Shown here piece after piece: positions 56,326 through 64,000 of a stretch of DNA of 64,000 nt. A program made the translations under genes and the position numbers. Numbering within the stretch: the first letter of the stretch is position 1; each line of letters opens with the position of its first letter. The notes beneath the pieces were generated by a model, which was not told the DNA's origin, did not search any database, and saw nothing but the letters and a program-made list of their open reading frames with translations. The stretch is from Siccirubricoccus sp. G192 (GTDB taxonomy: Bacteria > Pseudomonadota > Alphaproteobacteria > Acetobacterales > Acetobacteraceae), in NCBI RefSeq assembly GCF_019084075.1, contig NZ_JAHREN010000001.1, forward strand, positions 3,445,501-3,509,500, given 5' to 3'.

Positions 56326-57404
56326 GCGCCCTCGCCATCAATGGCCGCTTCCTGACCCAGAAGCTCACCGGCGTGCAGCGCTTCGCGCAGGAGATCACCC
56401 TGGCGGTGGATGCGCTGGTGGCCGCCGGGGAATGGCCGGCGGCACGGGTGCTGCGGCCGCCGGCGGAGGCGGAGGCGGCGAAGCCCTACCCGCATCTGCC
56501 GATCGAGGCTTTCGGGCGGCTGCGCGGCCAGGCCTGGGAGCAGGTCGAGCTGCCGCTGCGCGCCCGGGGCGGCTTGCTGGTCAGCCTCGGCAATACCGCG
56601 CCGCTGCTGGCCGGGCGGCGCCAGGCGGTGGTGATCCATGATGCCGGGGTCTTCGATACGCCGGACTCCTACTCCCTGCCCTTTCGTGCCTGGTACCGGG
56701 CGCTGCATCGCGCCCTGCCGCGGGCGGGCGCGCGGCTGCTCACCGTCTCCGGATTCTCGCGCGGCCGGATCGCCGCGCATCTGCGGATCGACCCGGCGCG
56801 GCTCGGCGTGATCCATGAAGGCGGCGAGCATATTCTGCGCGTGCCGGCCGGTGCCGGGGTGCTGGCGCGCCATGGCCTCGCCCCCGGCCGCTTCGCGCTG
56901 GTGATCGGCACCGGGGCCGCGCACAAGAATCTCGATGCACTGCGCGAGGCCACCGCCCTGCTTGCCGCGCGGGGCCTGAGCCTGGCGGTGGCCGGCGCCG
57001 CCGACCCGGCGGTGTTCCGCAATGTCGCTGGGGTTGGGGGCCAGGCGGCGGTGGCGCTCGGCAGGGTGAGCGACGCCGAATTGCGGGCGCTCTATGAGGC
57101 CGCGCTCTGCCTGGTCTTCCCCTCCCGCTACGAGGGCTTCGGCCTGCCGCCGCTGGAGGCGATGTGCTGCGGCTGCCCGGTGGTGGCCGCCGCCGCCGGC
57201 GCGGTGCCGGAGGTCTGCGGCGAGGCCGCGCTCTGGTTCGACACGGACGGCCCGCGGCGCCTCACCGATGCGCTGGCGCGGCTGCTGGACGAGGAAGGGC
57301 TGGCGGAGGAATTGCGCCGGCGCGGCCTGGCGCGGGCCGCGCAATTCTCCTGGCGCCGCGCCGCCGCAACGCTGCTCAGCCTGCTGCCGAAGGATGCCGC
57401 ATGA
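56322..57404 (+). CDS. Glycosyltransferase, GT4-like
   Basis: A 360-residue GT-B enzyme. MSALAINGRFLTQKLTGVQRFA is the usual start of bacterial GT4 capsule enzymes. LTVSGFSRGRIAAHLRI and LVIGTGAAHKNLDALREATAL cover the two-lobe junction, and CLVFPSRYEGFGLPPLEAMCCG is the donor-binding E-x7-E block. It overlaps both neighbours by four bases (ATGA). Confidence 0.92.
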   Translation: MSALAINGRFLTQKLTGVQRFAQEITLAVDALVAAGEWPAARVLRPPAEAEAAKPYPHLPIEAFGRLRGQAWEQVELPLRARGGLLVSLGNTAPLLAGRRQAVVIHDAGVFDTPDSYSLPFRAWYRALHRALPRAGARLLTVSGFSRGRIAAHLRIDPARLGVIHEGGEHILRVPAGAGVLARHGLAPGRFALVIGTGAAHKNLDALREATALLAARGLSLAVAGAADPAVFRNVAGVGGQAAVALGRVSDAELRALYEAALCLVFPSRYEGFGLPPLEAMCCGCPVVAAAAGAVPEVCGEAALWFDTDGPRRLTDALARLLDEEGLAEELRRRGLARAAQFSWRRAAATLLSLLPKDAA

Positions 57405-58534
57405 AGGTCGCGTTGGTGCATGAATGGCTGGAGAGCTATGCCGGCTCCGAACGCGTGCTGGAGCAATTGCTGGAGATCTGGCCCGAGGCCGATCTCTTCG
57501 CCGTCTGCGACTTCCTGCCGGAGGGCCAGCGCGGCTTCCTGCGCGGCAAGCCGGTGCAGACCAGCTTCATCCAGCGCCTGCCCGCGGCGCGGCGGCGCTT
57601 CCGTTGGTATCTCGGCCTGATGCCGCTGGCGATCGAACAGCTCGACCTTGCCGGCTATGACCTGGTGGTGTCGTCCTCGCATGCGGTGGCGAAGGGCGTG
57701 CTGACCGGGCCGGGGCAGTTGCATGTCAGCTATGTGCATAGCCCGATGCGCTATGCCTGGGATCTTCAGCACCAGTATCTCCGCCAGGCCGGGCTCGCGC
57801 GCGGGCTGAAGGGCGCCTATACGCGCTGGCTGCTGCACCGGCTGCGCATCTGGGACCGCGCCTCGGCCGCCGGCGTCGATGTGGTGGTCGCCAATTCCGC
57901 CTATATCGCCGAGCGTATCCGCAAGGTCTGGCGGCGGGAGGCGGTGGTGGTGCATCCGCCGGTGGATGTCGCCGGCTTCGGGCCGGGCGGCGAGCGGGAG
58001 GGGCACTACCTCATCGCCTCCCGCCTGGTGCCCTACAAGCGCGTGGAATTGGTGGTCGAGGCCTTCCGCCGGATGCCCGGCCGCCGGCTTGTCGTGGTGG
58101 GCGACGGGCCGGGCGAACGGCTGGTGGCGGAGGCCGCGTCCGGTGCGCCGAACATCACGTTGCGCGGCAGGGTCAGCCAGGAGGAGCTGGTGCGGCTGAC
58201 CCAGACCGCCCGCGCCTTCGTCTTCGCGGCGGAGGAGGATTTCGGCATCGCCATGGTGGAGGCGCAGGCCTGCGGCACGCCAGTGATCGCCTTCGGCCGC
58301 GGCGGCGCCCGCGACATCATCCGCCCGCCGCCCATGCCGCACCCCACCGGGCTGCTGTTTCCCGAGCAGAGCGCCCCTGCGGTGATGGCGGCGGTGGAGC
58401 GGTTCGAGGCACTGTCGCCCGCCATCCGGCCCGAGGACTGCCGGCGCAATGCCGAGCGCTTCAGCCGCGAGGAGTTCCGCGCGGCGATGCAGGAGCTGGT
58501 GGAGCGTCACCTGCCTGCCACGGAGCCGGTCTAG
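57401..58534 (+). CDS. Glycosyltransferase, GT4-like
   Basis: A 377-residue GT-B enzyme. KVALVHEWLESYAGSERVLEQ is the typical acceptor-side start. VSYVHSPMRYAWDLQHQYLR, IASRLVPYKRVELVVEAF and FVFAAEEDFGIAMVEAQACG give the donor site with both conserved glutamates. It overlaps the previous gene by four bases, and its stop is immediately followed by the next ATG. Confidence 0.92.
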   Translation: MKVALVHEWLESYAGSERVLEQLLEIWPEADLFAVCDFLPEGQRGFLRGKPVQTSFIQRLPAARRRFRWYLGLMPLAIEQLDLAGYDLVVSSSHAVAKGVLTGPGQLHVSYVHSPMRYAWDLQHQYLRQAGLARGLKGAYTRWLLHRLRIWDRASAAGVDVVVANSAYIAERIRKVWRREAVVVHPPVDVAGFGPGGEREGHYLIASRLVPYKRVELVVEAFRRMPGRRLVVVGDGPGERLVAEAASGAPNITLRGRVSQEELVRLTQTARAFVFAAEEDFGIAMVEAQACGTPVIAFGRGGARDIIRPPPMPHPTGLLFPEQSAPAVMAAVERFEALSPAIRPEDCRRNAERFSREEFRAAMQELVERHLPATEPV

Positions 58535-59422
58535 ATGCGCTTCTCGCTCGTCGTGGCGACGCGCGGCCGCAGCCGCGAGATCGCCGAATTGCTGGACAGC
58601 CTGCTGGCGCAGGGTCGCGGCGATATCGAGGTCATCATCGTCGACCAGAACGGGGATGACCGGCTGGCGTCGATCCTGGACGCCTATCGGGACCGCCTGC
58701 CGCTGGTCTGGCACCGCTCCGCCCGGCCGAATGCCTGCCACGCGCGCAATCTCGGCCTGGCGCTGAGCCGGGGCGCGATCGTCGGCTTCCCGGATGACGA
58801 CTGCCTCTATCCGCCCGGCCTGCTGGCGCGGGTGGAAGCGGCGTTCGATGCCGATCCCAGCTTGCAGGTGCTGACCGGTCCCGCCGCCTCACCGGAAGGC
58901 GGTCTCGGCTCCGGCCGCTGGCGGGCGGAAGGCGGGCCGATCACGCCGGCCAATGTCTGGACCAGCGTGATCGAGTTCAACCTCTTCCTGCGGCGGGAGA
59001 CGGCGCTGGCGCTGGGCGGCTTCGATGAGCGGCTCGGCCCCGGCACGCTCTTCGGTTCGGCCGAGGGGAACGATCTGGTGCTGCGCGCCATCCGGGCCGG
59101 CCATCGCGCGATCTATGATCCGGCGCAGCGCGTGGTGCATCCGGACAAGCGGCTGACGCCGGTGGCGGTGGAGCGGGCGCGGCTCTACGGCACGGGGCTT
59201 GGCTTCGTGCTGCGCCGGCATGGGGTGGCACCCAGGGTCTGGCTGCCCTTCCTCGTCCGGCCGCTGGGCGGCGTGCTGGTCAGCGCGCTGCGCGGCCGCG
59301 GGCTGGCGGCGCGCTACTACTGGGCCAGCCTGCGCGGGCGGCTGGACGGCTTCCGGGCGCGAGGCGCGGCCGAGGGCCTGCCCTTGCCGCCGTTGCAACC
59401 CGCCGTGGCGGGCCAGGGCTGA
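58535..59422 (+). CDS. Glycosyltransferase family 2 protein
   Basis: A 295-residue GT-A enzyme. FSLVVATRGRSREIAELLDSL starts the nucleotide-binding domain. IIVDQNGDDRL and VGFPDDDCLYPPGLLARVEA hold the acidic and DxD metal-binding motifs. It begins directly after the previous stop and overlaps the next gene by one base. Confidence 0.9.
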   Translation: MRFSLVVATRGRSREIAELLDSLLAQGRGDIEVIIVDQNGDDRLASILDAYRDRLPLVWHRSARPNACHARNLGLALSRGAIVGFPDDDCLYPPGLLARVEAAFDADPSLQVLTGPAASPEGGLGSGRWRAEGGPITPANVWTSVIEFNLFLRRETALALGGFDERLGPGTLFGSAEGNDLVLRAIRAGHRAIYDPAQRVVHPDKRLTPVAVERARLYGTGLGFVLRRHGVAPRVWLPFLVRPLGGVLVSALRGRGLAARYYWASLRGRLDGFRARGAAEGLPLPPLQPAVAGQG

Positions 59423-60294
59423 TGCCGGCCCGCATCGCCATCGGCATCGCCACCCGCGGCCGCGCCGCGATCCTGGCCGAGGTACTGGCCGAATTGCACC
59501 GGCAGCACCGCGCGCCGGACCGGATCCTGGTGTGCCATGTCGGGCCGGAGGATGTCGCCGGCATCGCGGCGCCCGGCGTGGAGTTCCTCACCGCCCCCGC
59601 CGGCCTGCCGCGGCAGCGCAATGCCATCCTGGATGCCGCCACGGATTGCGACCTGCTGCTGTTCCTGGATGACGACTTCCTGCCCGCCCCCGACTACCTC
59701 GCGGTGGTCGAGGCGGTCTTCGCGGCGCGGCCGGATGCGGTGGTGACGGATGGCACGGTGATCGCCGATGGCGCCAAGGGACCCGGCCTGACGGTGGCGG
59801 AGGGCCGCGCGATCCTGACCACGAACGCGCCCCCTGGCGACCCCCTCGCCCATGCGCCGCATTTCAACGGCTATGGCTGCAACATGGCGGTGCGGCTGGC
59901 GGTGGTGCGGGCGGAGGGCCTGCGCTTCGACGAGGCGCTGCCGCTCTATGCCTGGTACGAGGATATCGACTTCACCCGCAGGCTCGGCCGGCACGGCGCC
60001 ATCCTGCGGCTGGCGGGGGCGCGCGGCGTGCATCTCGGCGTGAAGTCGGGGCGGGTGCCGGGGCGGCGGCTCGGCTATTCACAGGTGGTGAACCCGGTCT
60101 ATCTGGCGCGGAAGGGCAGCTTCCCCTGGAGCCACGCGCTGCCCAGCCTGCTCCGCCACTGCGCCATGAATGCCGCGCGCTCCTTCTGGCCGGAGCCGCA
60201 TGCGGACCGCTTCGGGCGCTTCCGCGGCAACCTGCTCGGGCTTTGGGACCTGCTGCGGGGCCGGGCCTCGCCGGGGCGGGTGCTGGAGCTGTGA
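59422..60294 (+). CDS. Glycosyltransferase family 2 protein
   Basis: A 290-residue GT-A enzyme. RIAIGIATRGRAAILAEVLAEL is the N-terminal block, LLFLDDDFLPAPDYLAVVEA holds the DDD metal site, and LYAWYEDIDFTRRLGRHG is the ED catalytic-base block. Its stop overlaps the GTG start of the next gene. Confidence 0.9.
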   Translation: MPARIAIGIATRGRAAILAEVLAELHRQHRAPDRILVCHVGPEDVAGIAAPGVEFLTAPAGLPRQRNAILDAATDCDLLLFLDDDFLPAPDYLAVVEAVFAARPDAVVTDGTVIADGAKGPGLTVAEGRAILTTNAPPGDPLAHAPHFNGYGCNMAVRLAVVRAEGLRFDEALPLYAWYEDIDFTRRLGRHGAILRLAGARGVHLGVKSGRVPGRRLGYSQVVNPVYLARKGSFPWSHALPSLLRHCAMNAARSFWPEPHADRFGRFRGNLLGLWDLLRGRASPGRVLEL

Positions 60295-61088
60295 CCGACC
60301 TCGCCTTCGTCCTCTCCAAGCTGCTCTGGCTGCCGCTGCGGCCGGGCACCGCGGCGCTGATCGCCGGCTGCCTGGGGCTCGCGCTGGTCTGGCGCGGGCG
60401 CCGTTGGGGGCGCTGGCTGATCCTGCTGGGGCTTGGCTTCTATGTAGCGGTGCTCGCCCTGCCGCTGCACCAATGGGTGCAGATTCCGCTGGAGGAGCGT
60501 TTCTCCCGCCCCGCCACGGCACCGGCGCGGGTGGATGGCATCGTCGTGCTGGGCGGCGCGGTGGACCAGCGGCTGACCGCGGCGCGCGGCATCCCGGCCC
60601 TGAACGGCGCCGCCGAGCGCATGACCGAGCCGGTGGCCCTGATGCGGCGCTACCCCGAAGCCCGGCTGGTCTTCACCGGCGGCGAGGCCGCGCTGGTGCA
60701 GGGGAGCCTGACGGAAGCCGATGTGGCCCGGCAGCTCTGGGCCGGCATGGGCGTGCCGGCATCGCGCATGGTCTTCGAGAACGCCGCCCGCAACACCCAT
60801 GAGAATGCCGTGCTGACGCATGCCCTGGTGCAGCCGAAGCCGGGCGAGACCTGGCTGCTGATCACCTCCGCCAGCCACATGCCGCGCGCGATGGGGGTAT
60901 TCCGCCAGGCGGGCTGGAATGTGGTGCCCTGGCCGGTGAACTACCGCACCGGGCACAACCTGGCGGCCTGGTACGACGCCTCCTTCCCCGAGCGGCTGCG
61001 CGAATTCGAATGGGGGCTGCGCGAGTGGATCGGGCTGGCCGCCTATCGGCTGATGGGCCGCACCGACGCGCTCTTCCCGGCGCCCTGA
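60291..61088 (+). CDS. YdcF/ElyC-like (DUF218) membrane protein
   Basis: A 265-residue protein. The GTG at 60291 overlaps the previous stop. Two hydrophobic segments lie near the N-terminus (GTAALIAGCLGLALVW and LILLGLGFYVAVLALPL). The DUF218 domain follows, with DGIVVLGGAVDQR, LVFTGGEAAL, ENAARNTHENAV and ITSASHMPRAMGVFRQAG, which match ElyC/SanA-type envelope proteins. It closes the exopolysaccharide operon and probably affects envelope-lipid or peptidoglycan homeostasis. Confidence 0.9.
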   Translation: MTDLAFVLSKLLWLPLRPGTAALIAGCLGLALVWRGRRWGRWLILLGLGFYVAVLALPLHQWVQIPLEERFSRPATAPARVDGIVVLGGAVDQRLTAARGIPALNGAAERMTEPVALMRRYPEARLVFTGGEAALVQGSLTEADVARQLWAGMGVPASRMVFENAARNTHENAVLTHALVQPKPGETWLLITSASHMPRAMGVFRQAGWNVVPWPVNYRTGHNLAAWYDASFPERLREFEWGLREWIGLAAYRLMGRTDALFPAP

Positions 61089-61106
61089 GCAGGCGCCGGG
61101 CCGGGT

Positions 61107-61295
61107 TCAGCGGAGGCAGGCCAGCGCCAGCGGGGCATTGGGCACGAAGGGTTCCGCCAGCGCCGCCAGGGTGATCTCCTGCCTTGGAAGGGTCCGCTGC
61201 GGCTGCACCGCCGGCGGCAGCCAGCGCCGCCGCATCTGCTGCCAAAGACCCGCGGGGCCCTGCCCGGTGCCGTCCTGGCCGATCTCCTCGCTCAT
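61107..61295 (-). CDS. Small hypothetical protein
   Basis: A 62-residue reading on the minus strand between the ElyC-like and response regulator genes. GGAAGGGA precedes the ATG. The sequence has MSEEIGQDGTGQGPAGLWQQ and ends LAEPFVPNAPLALACLR. It has no recognisable domain. It may be real, since it fills the gap between convergent and divergent genes, but there is no homology support. Confidence 0.4.
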   Translation of the reverse strand: MSEEIGQDGTGQGPAGLWQQMRRRWLPPAVQPQRTLPRQEITLAALAEPFVPNAPLALACLR

Positions 61296-61399
61296 TGTCC
61301 GGTCCCTTCCCTGGGTTCGTATACCGCGCGCCTTCTAGCCAGGGTGTGTTCCGGGCCGATGTCGTTCGCCGGAAAATGGGTTGCGTCCTGCCCCCGCCA

Positions 61400-61415
61400 T
61401 GTTTCATCTGTTTCA
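61400..61415 (+). promoter_or_regulatory. Direct repeat TGTTTCA-TC-TGTTTCA upstream of the response regulator
   Basis: Two perfect 7-base copies lie 9 bases apart, 54 bases before the ATG at 61469. OmpR-family regulators bind direct repeats near their own promoters, so this is a candidate autoregulatory site. The spacing is slightly shorter than the usual 10-11. Confidence 0.35.
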
Positions 61416-61468
61416 CCTCCAGGCGCGGAGGGGTCGCCCAGTCGGGGGCAGGCCACGGGGCGCAGGCC

Positions 61469-62205
61469 ATGGAAGCATCGGCAGAAATCATCGTGGTCGA
61501 CGACGAGGCCGATCTGCGCGAGGCGGTTGGCGCCTATCTCGCGCGGAACGGCATGGCGGTGCGCAGCGTCGGCAGTGCCGCGGCCTTGCGCGCGGCGCTC
61601 GCGGAACGCCCGGCCGATGCGGTCATCCTCGATATCTCCATGCCCGGCGAGGACGGGCTTTCGGTGGCGCGGACGCTGCGGGCGGAGGGGGATATCGCGA
61701 TCGTGATGCTGACCGCCTCGGCCGAGGTGGTGGACCGGGTGGTCGGGCTGGAGATCGGCGCCGACGACTATGTCGCCAAGCCCTTCGACCTGCGGGAGCT
61801 TCTGGCGCGGCTGCGCGCCGTGCTGCGCCGCCGCGCCGCGGCCCGCGCCGCGGCCGGTACGGCGCCGCCTGCGCCACCTGGCACCACCGAGCCGGAAGTG
61901 CGGATGGGCCGCAACCGGCTGCTGCTGGAAACCCGCCGGCTGCTCGGCCCGGAGGGTTTCGAGATCCCCTCGCCGCCTCGGAATTCGAGCTGCTGCGCGC
62001 CTTCGCCGAAAGGCCGGGCCGCACCCTCAGCCGGGAGATGCTGCTGAGCCTCGCGCATCCGCGCGGCGACGAGCATTTCGACCGCAGCATCGATGTCCGC
62101 ATCACCCGCATCCGCCGCAAGATCGAGGCCGTGCCGAGCCGCCCGCGCGTGCTCCGCACCGTCCGAGGGATCGGCTATGTCTTCGACCCGAATGCGGAGG
62201 CGTGA
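61469..62205 (+). pseudogene. OmpR-family response regulator, frameshifted
   Basis: A regulator of about 245 residues after repair. The receiver has IIVVDDEADLREAVGAYL, D55 (VILDISMPGEDG) and DDYVAKPFDLRELLARLR. The DNA-binding domain starts GRNRLLLETRRLLGPEGFEIP. The frame breaks at 61965-61968, where four C stand in place of five. Adding one gives IPLAASEFELLRAFAERPG and then RTLSREMLLSL, FDRSIDVRITRIRRKIE and RTVRGIGYVF. It overlaps the kinase gene by about 14 bases. The 180-base region before it holds the small minus-strand gene and the direct repeat. Confidence 0.88.
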
Positions 62206-63754
62206 GGCCGTGGTGGCGGCCCTCCCGGTGGCCGTCCCGCCACCCGCCCCGCCCGATATCGCCTTGCTGCGCGGTATCCTGGACGCGGCGCCGGCGCGGG
62301 TCTGCGTGGTGGGCCGCGATTTCCGCTATCGCTACGTCAACCGCGAATTCGCCGAGTTCGCGGGCAGGCCCGCCGCGGCAATCATCGGGCTGACCACGCG
62401 CGAACTGGTGGGCGAGGCGGTGGCCGCCCGGCTCGATCCCTTCGCCTTCGCCGCGCTGGATGGCGAAACCGTGGTGCGGCAGGGCTGGATCGACTACCAG
62501 CGCAATGGCCGCCGCTTCATCCATTGGGTCTTCACGCCGTTGCGCGACGCCGAGGGCGAGGTGACGGATTTCATCGTCTTCATGCGCGACCTCACCGAGC
62601 ACCGCGAGCGCGAGGAGGAGCTGGCGCGCCGCAACGCCTATCTCCAGGCCATCCTGAATGGCGTCGCGGATGCCGTCGCGGTGGATCGCGACGGCAGGCT
62701 GGTGATGTGCAACCGCGGCTTCGTGGAATTGCTCGACCTGCCGGAGGCGCTGGCGGAGCCCGGCACGCCGACGGTGGAGCTGGTCCGCCACCGCCACGCG
62801 CGCGGCATGTTCTACCCGAACGAGACGCCAGGGGAGGCGCCGGAAGCGGTCGCGGCGCAGCACTGGGAGCGCATCCGCGACGCCGGCGGGGTGGAAACGG
62901 AGGAGCTTTGCCTCAATGGCCGCAGGTTGCAGGTGCATCGCCGCCACATCCCCGATGCCGGCTTCGTCGCCACCTTCACCGACATCACCGCGCGGGCCGA
63001 GGCCGAGGCGGCGCGGCGGGCCCAGCGCGAGGCGCTGCGGGAGGCACAGCAGATGGGCGAGATCGCCTCGCTGCTGGCCGGCGTGGCGCATGAGCTGAAC
63101 AACCCGCTCTCGGTCGTGGCGGCGCAGGCCACGCTGCTGGCTGAGGAAGCCGCAGGCACGCCCTTCGCCGAGCGGGCGGAGAAGGTCAGCCTAGCGGCGC
63201 GGCGCTCCGGCCGCATCGTCGCCAGCCTGCTGGCCAGCGCCAGCCGCCGCCCGCCGCAGCGGGAGCCGCTGGACCTCCGGCAGAGCATCGCCACCGCGGC
63301 CGACCTCATGGAGCACCGGCTGCAATCCGCCGGGGTCGCCCTGGCGGTGCAACTGCCGCGGCGGCCGCCGCGGCTGATCGGCGATCCCGACCAATTGGTG
63401 CACCTGCTGGCCAATCTGCTCGGCAATGCCTGCGCGGCGCTGGCGCCGCGGGATCCGCCACGGCGCATCGCGATCAGCGCGCGGCGGGAGCAAGGCATGC
63501 TGGCGCTGCGGGTCGCCGACAATGGTCCGGGGATACCGCCCGAATTGCGCGAGAAGGTCTTCGACGCCTTCTTCAGCACCCGCCCCGCCGGGTCCGGCAG
63601 CGGGATCGGCCTGGCCCTCTGCCGCACCATCGCGCAGGACCATGGCGGGCGGATCGAGGCGGAGGAAACCCCGGGCGGCGGCGCCACGCTGGTGCTGCGC
63701 CTGCCCTTCGGTCGGACGGATGGTTCCCGGGGCAGCGGCGCCGCGCGACCCTGA
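62192..63754 (+). CDS. PAS-domain sensor histidine kinase
   Basis: A 520-residue cytoplasmic sensor kinase. PAS-like domains are at about 22-145 (ILDAAPARVCVVGRDFRYRYVN) and 150-270 (AILNGVADAVAVDRDGRLVM). The phosphoacceptor block is LLAGVAHELNNPLSVVAAQA. The ATPase blocks are LLANLLGNACAAL (N), VADNGPGIPPELREKVFDAFF (G1/F) and GSGIGLALCRTIAQDHGGR (G2). No transmembrane segment is present. The ATG at 62192 overlaps the response regulator gene; a GTG at 62210 is also possible. It is the partner of that regulator. Confidence 0.9.
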   Translation: MRRREAVVAALPVAVPPPAPPDIALLRGILDAAPARVCVVGRDFRYRYVNREFAEFAGRPAAAIIGLTTRELVGEAVAARLDPFAFAALDGETVVRQGWIDYQRNGRRFIHWVFTPLRDAEGEVTDFIVFMRDLTEHREREEELARRNAYLQAILNGVADAVAVDRDGRLVMCNRGFVELLDLPEALAEPGTPTVELVRHRHARGMFYPNETPGEAPEAVAAQHWERIRDAGGVETEELCLNGRRLQVHRRHIPDAGFVATFTDITARAEAEAARRAQREALREAQQMGEIASLLAGVAHELNNPLSVVAAQATLLAEEAAGTPFAERAEKVSLAARRSGRIVASLLASASRRPPQREPLDLRQSIATAADLMEHRLQSAGVALAVQLPRRPPRLIGDPDQLVHLLANLLGNACAALAPRDPPRRIAISARREQGMLALRVADNGPGIPPELREKVFDAFFSTRPAGSGSGIGLALCRTIAQDHGGRIEAEETPGGGATLVLRLPFGRTDGSRGSGAARP

Positions 63755-64000
63755 CCCGTGCCGGGACGCTGCGGCCAGCCGCGGAAGCGGCAGCGCATCG
63801 CCGGTTCGCTCCCGCCACCCAGACCCGGGCGCCGGCAGGTGATGTGGACAAGCGCCGCTCAAGTGAATGGAGGATTGCATAAAAGTAATTACGGCCCAGG
63901 TTGCAAGTCATGCCTCCAATCTTTTGGACGCGAGGATGTCAAGGTGATCTTGCCAGGCTCCGCTTCATCCACCTACGCTTTGCCCTGGCGAACAAAGCCG
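63755..64000. other. End of window, no gene supported
   Basis: The last 246 bases become A+T-richer. Short frames begin at 63863 (GTG) and 63867 (ATG), with GGAGG nearby, but neither has a recognisable protein. The first remains open to the edge. Confidence 0.5.

Noticed and set aside
63863-64000. Start of a gene running off the right edge (GTG at 63863)
   Set aside because: The translation has no recognisable feature, and a competing 26-codon frame at 63867 is equally plausible.

Overview
The window is about 70% G+C with dense, short-spaced genes. Its content suggests an alphaproteobacterium, most likely an Acetobacteraceae/Roseomonas-like organism: very many periplasmic solute receptors (LivK-type and TctC/Bug-type), twin-arginine-like signal peptides, an HWE-type histidine kinase, HpnL-like and polysaccharide genes. 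This placement is inferred from gene content and composition only. No rRNA, tRNA, CRISPR array, insertion sequence or prophage was seen.

Layout. (1) 1-25640 is all on the minus strand. It holds a branched-chain-amino-acid-type ABC operon (livG-livF, six tandem paralogous substrate-binding proteins, livH-livM; 11564 down to 415). Next is a radical SAM/HpnL-like pair (11749-13920). A second Liv operon follows (receptor, fused LivH-LivM permease, livG, livF; 13946-19128), interrupted by a low-G+C PIN-domain gene. Then come a 1-Cys peroxiredoxin, a beta-oxidation operon (FadJ-like enzyme and two acyl-CoA dehydrogenases) and a split chromate transporter. (2) 25827-33342 carries a glycine-zipper lipoprotein, three TctC receptors, a hydrolase, a tiny lipoprotein behind a structured leader, an enolase-superfamily enzyme and a GAF/HWE kinase broken by an in-frame stop. 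(3) 33399-38609 has two single-domain response regulators, a Crp/Fnr regulator, a fourth TctC receptor, a group III truncated haemoglobin and an aldehyde dehydrogenase. (4) 38721-43599 is a small glycosylation locus with two unrecognised proteins. (5) 43725-53076 is metabolic: 2-hydroxyacid oxidase, hydrolase, MFS, PAP2 phosphatase, DUF1003, CoA transferase with an HMG-CoA-lyase-like protein, a degenerate enoyl-CoA hydratase homologue and an L-2-hydroxyglutarate-oxidase-like enzyme. (6) 53214-61088 is an exopolysaccharide operon (sugar-phosphate transferase, flippase, four glycosyltransferases, a YdcF/ElyC-like protein). A two-component pair follows to 63754.

The genes together describe a scavenging lifestyle: many high-affinity receptors for organic and amino acids feed a few permeases and acyl-CoA degradation, alongside capsule production and stress sensing.

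Thirteen genes appear broken by one-base shifts, many at G or C runs, and one by an in-frame TAG. In the twelve with a start inside complete bounds, the whole gene length returns to a multiple of three when one base is added or removed. This makes sequencing or assembly error the leading explanation for most. They are typed as pseudogene because the frame is broken as given, but most are probably intact in the organism.
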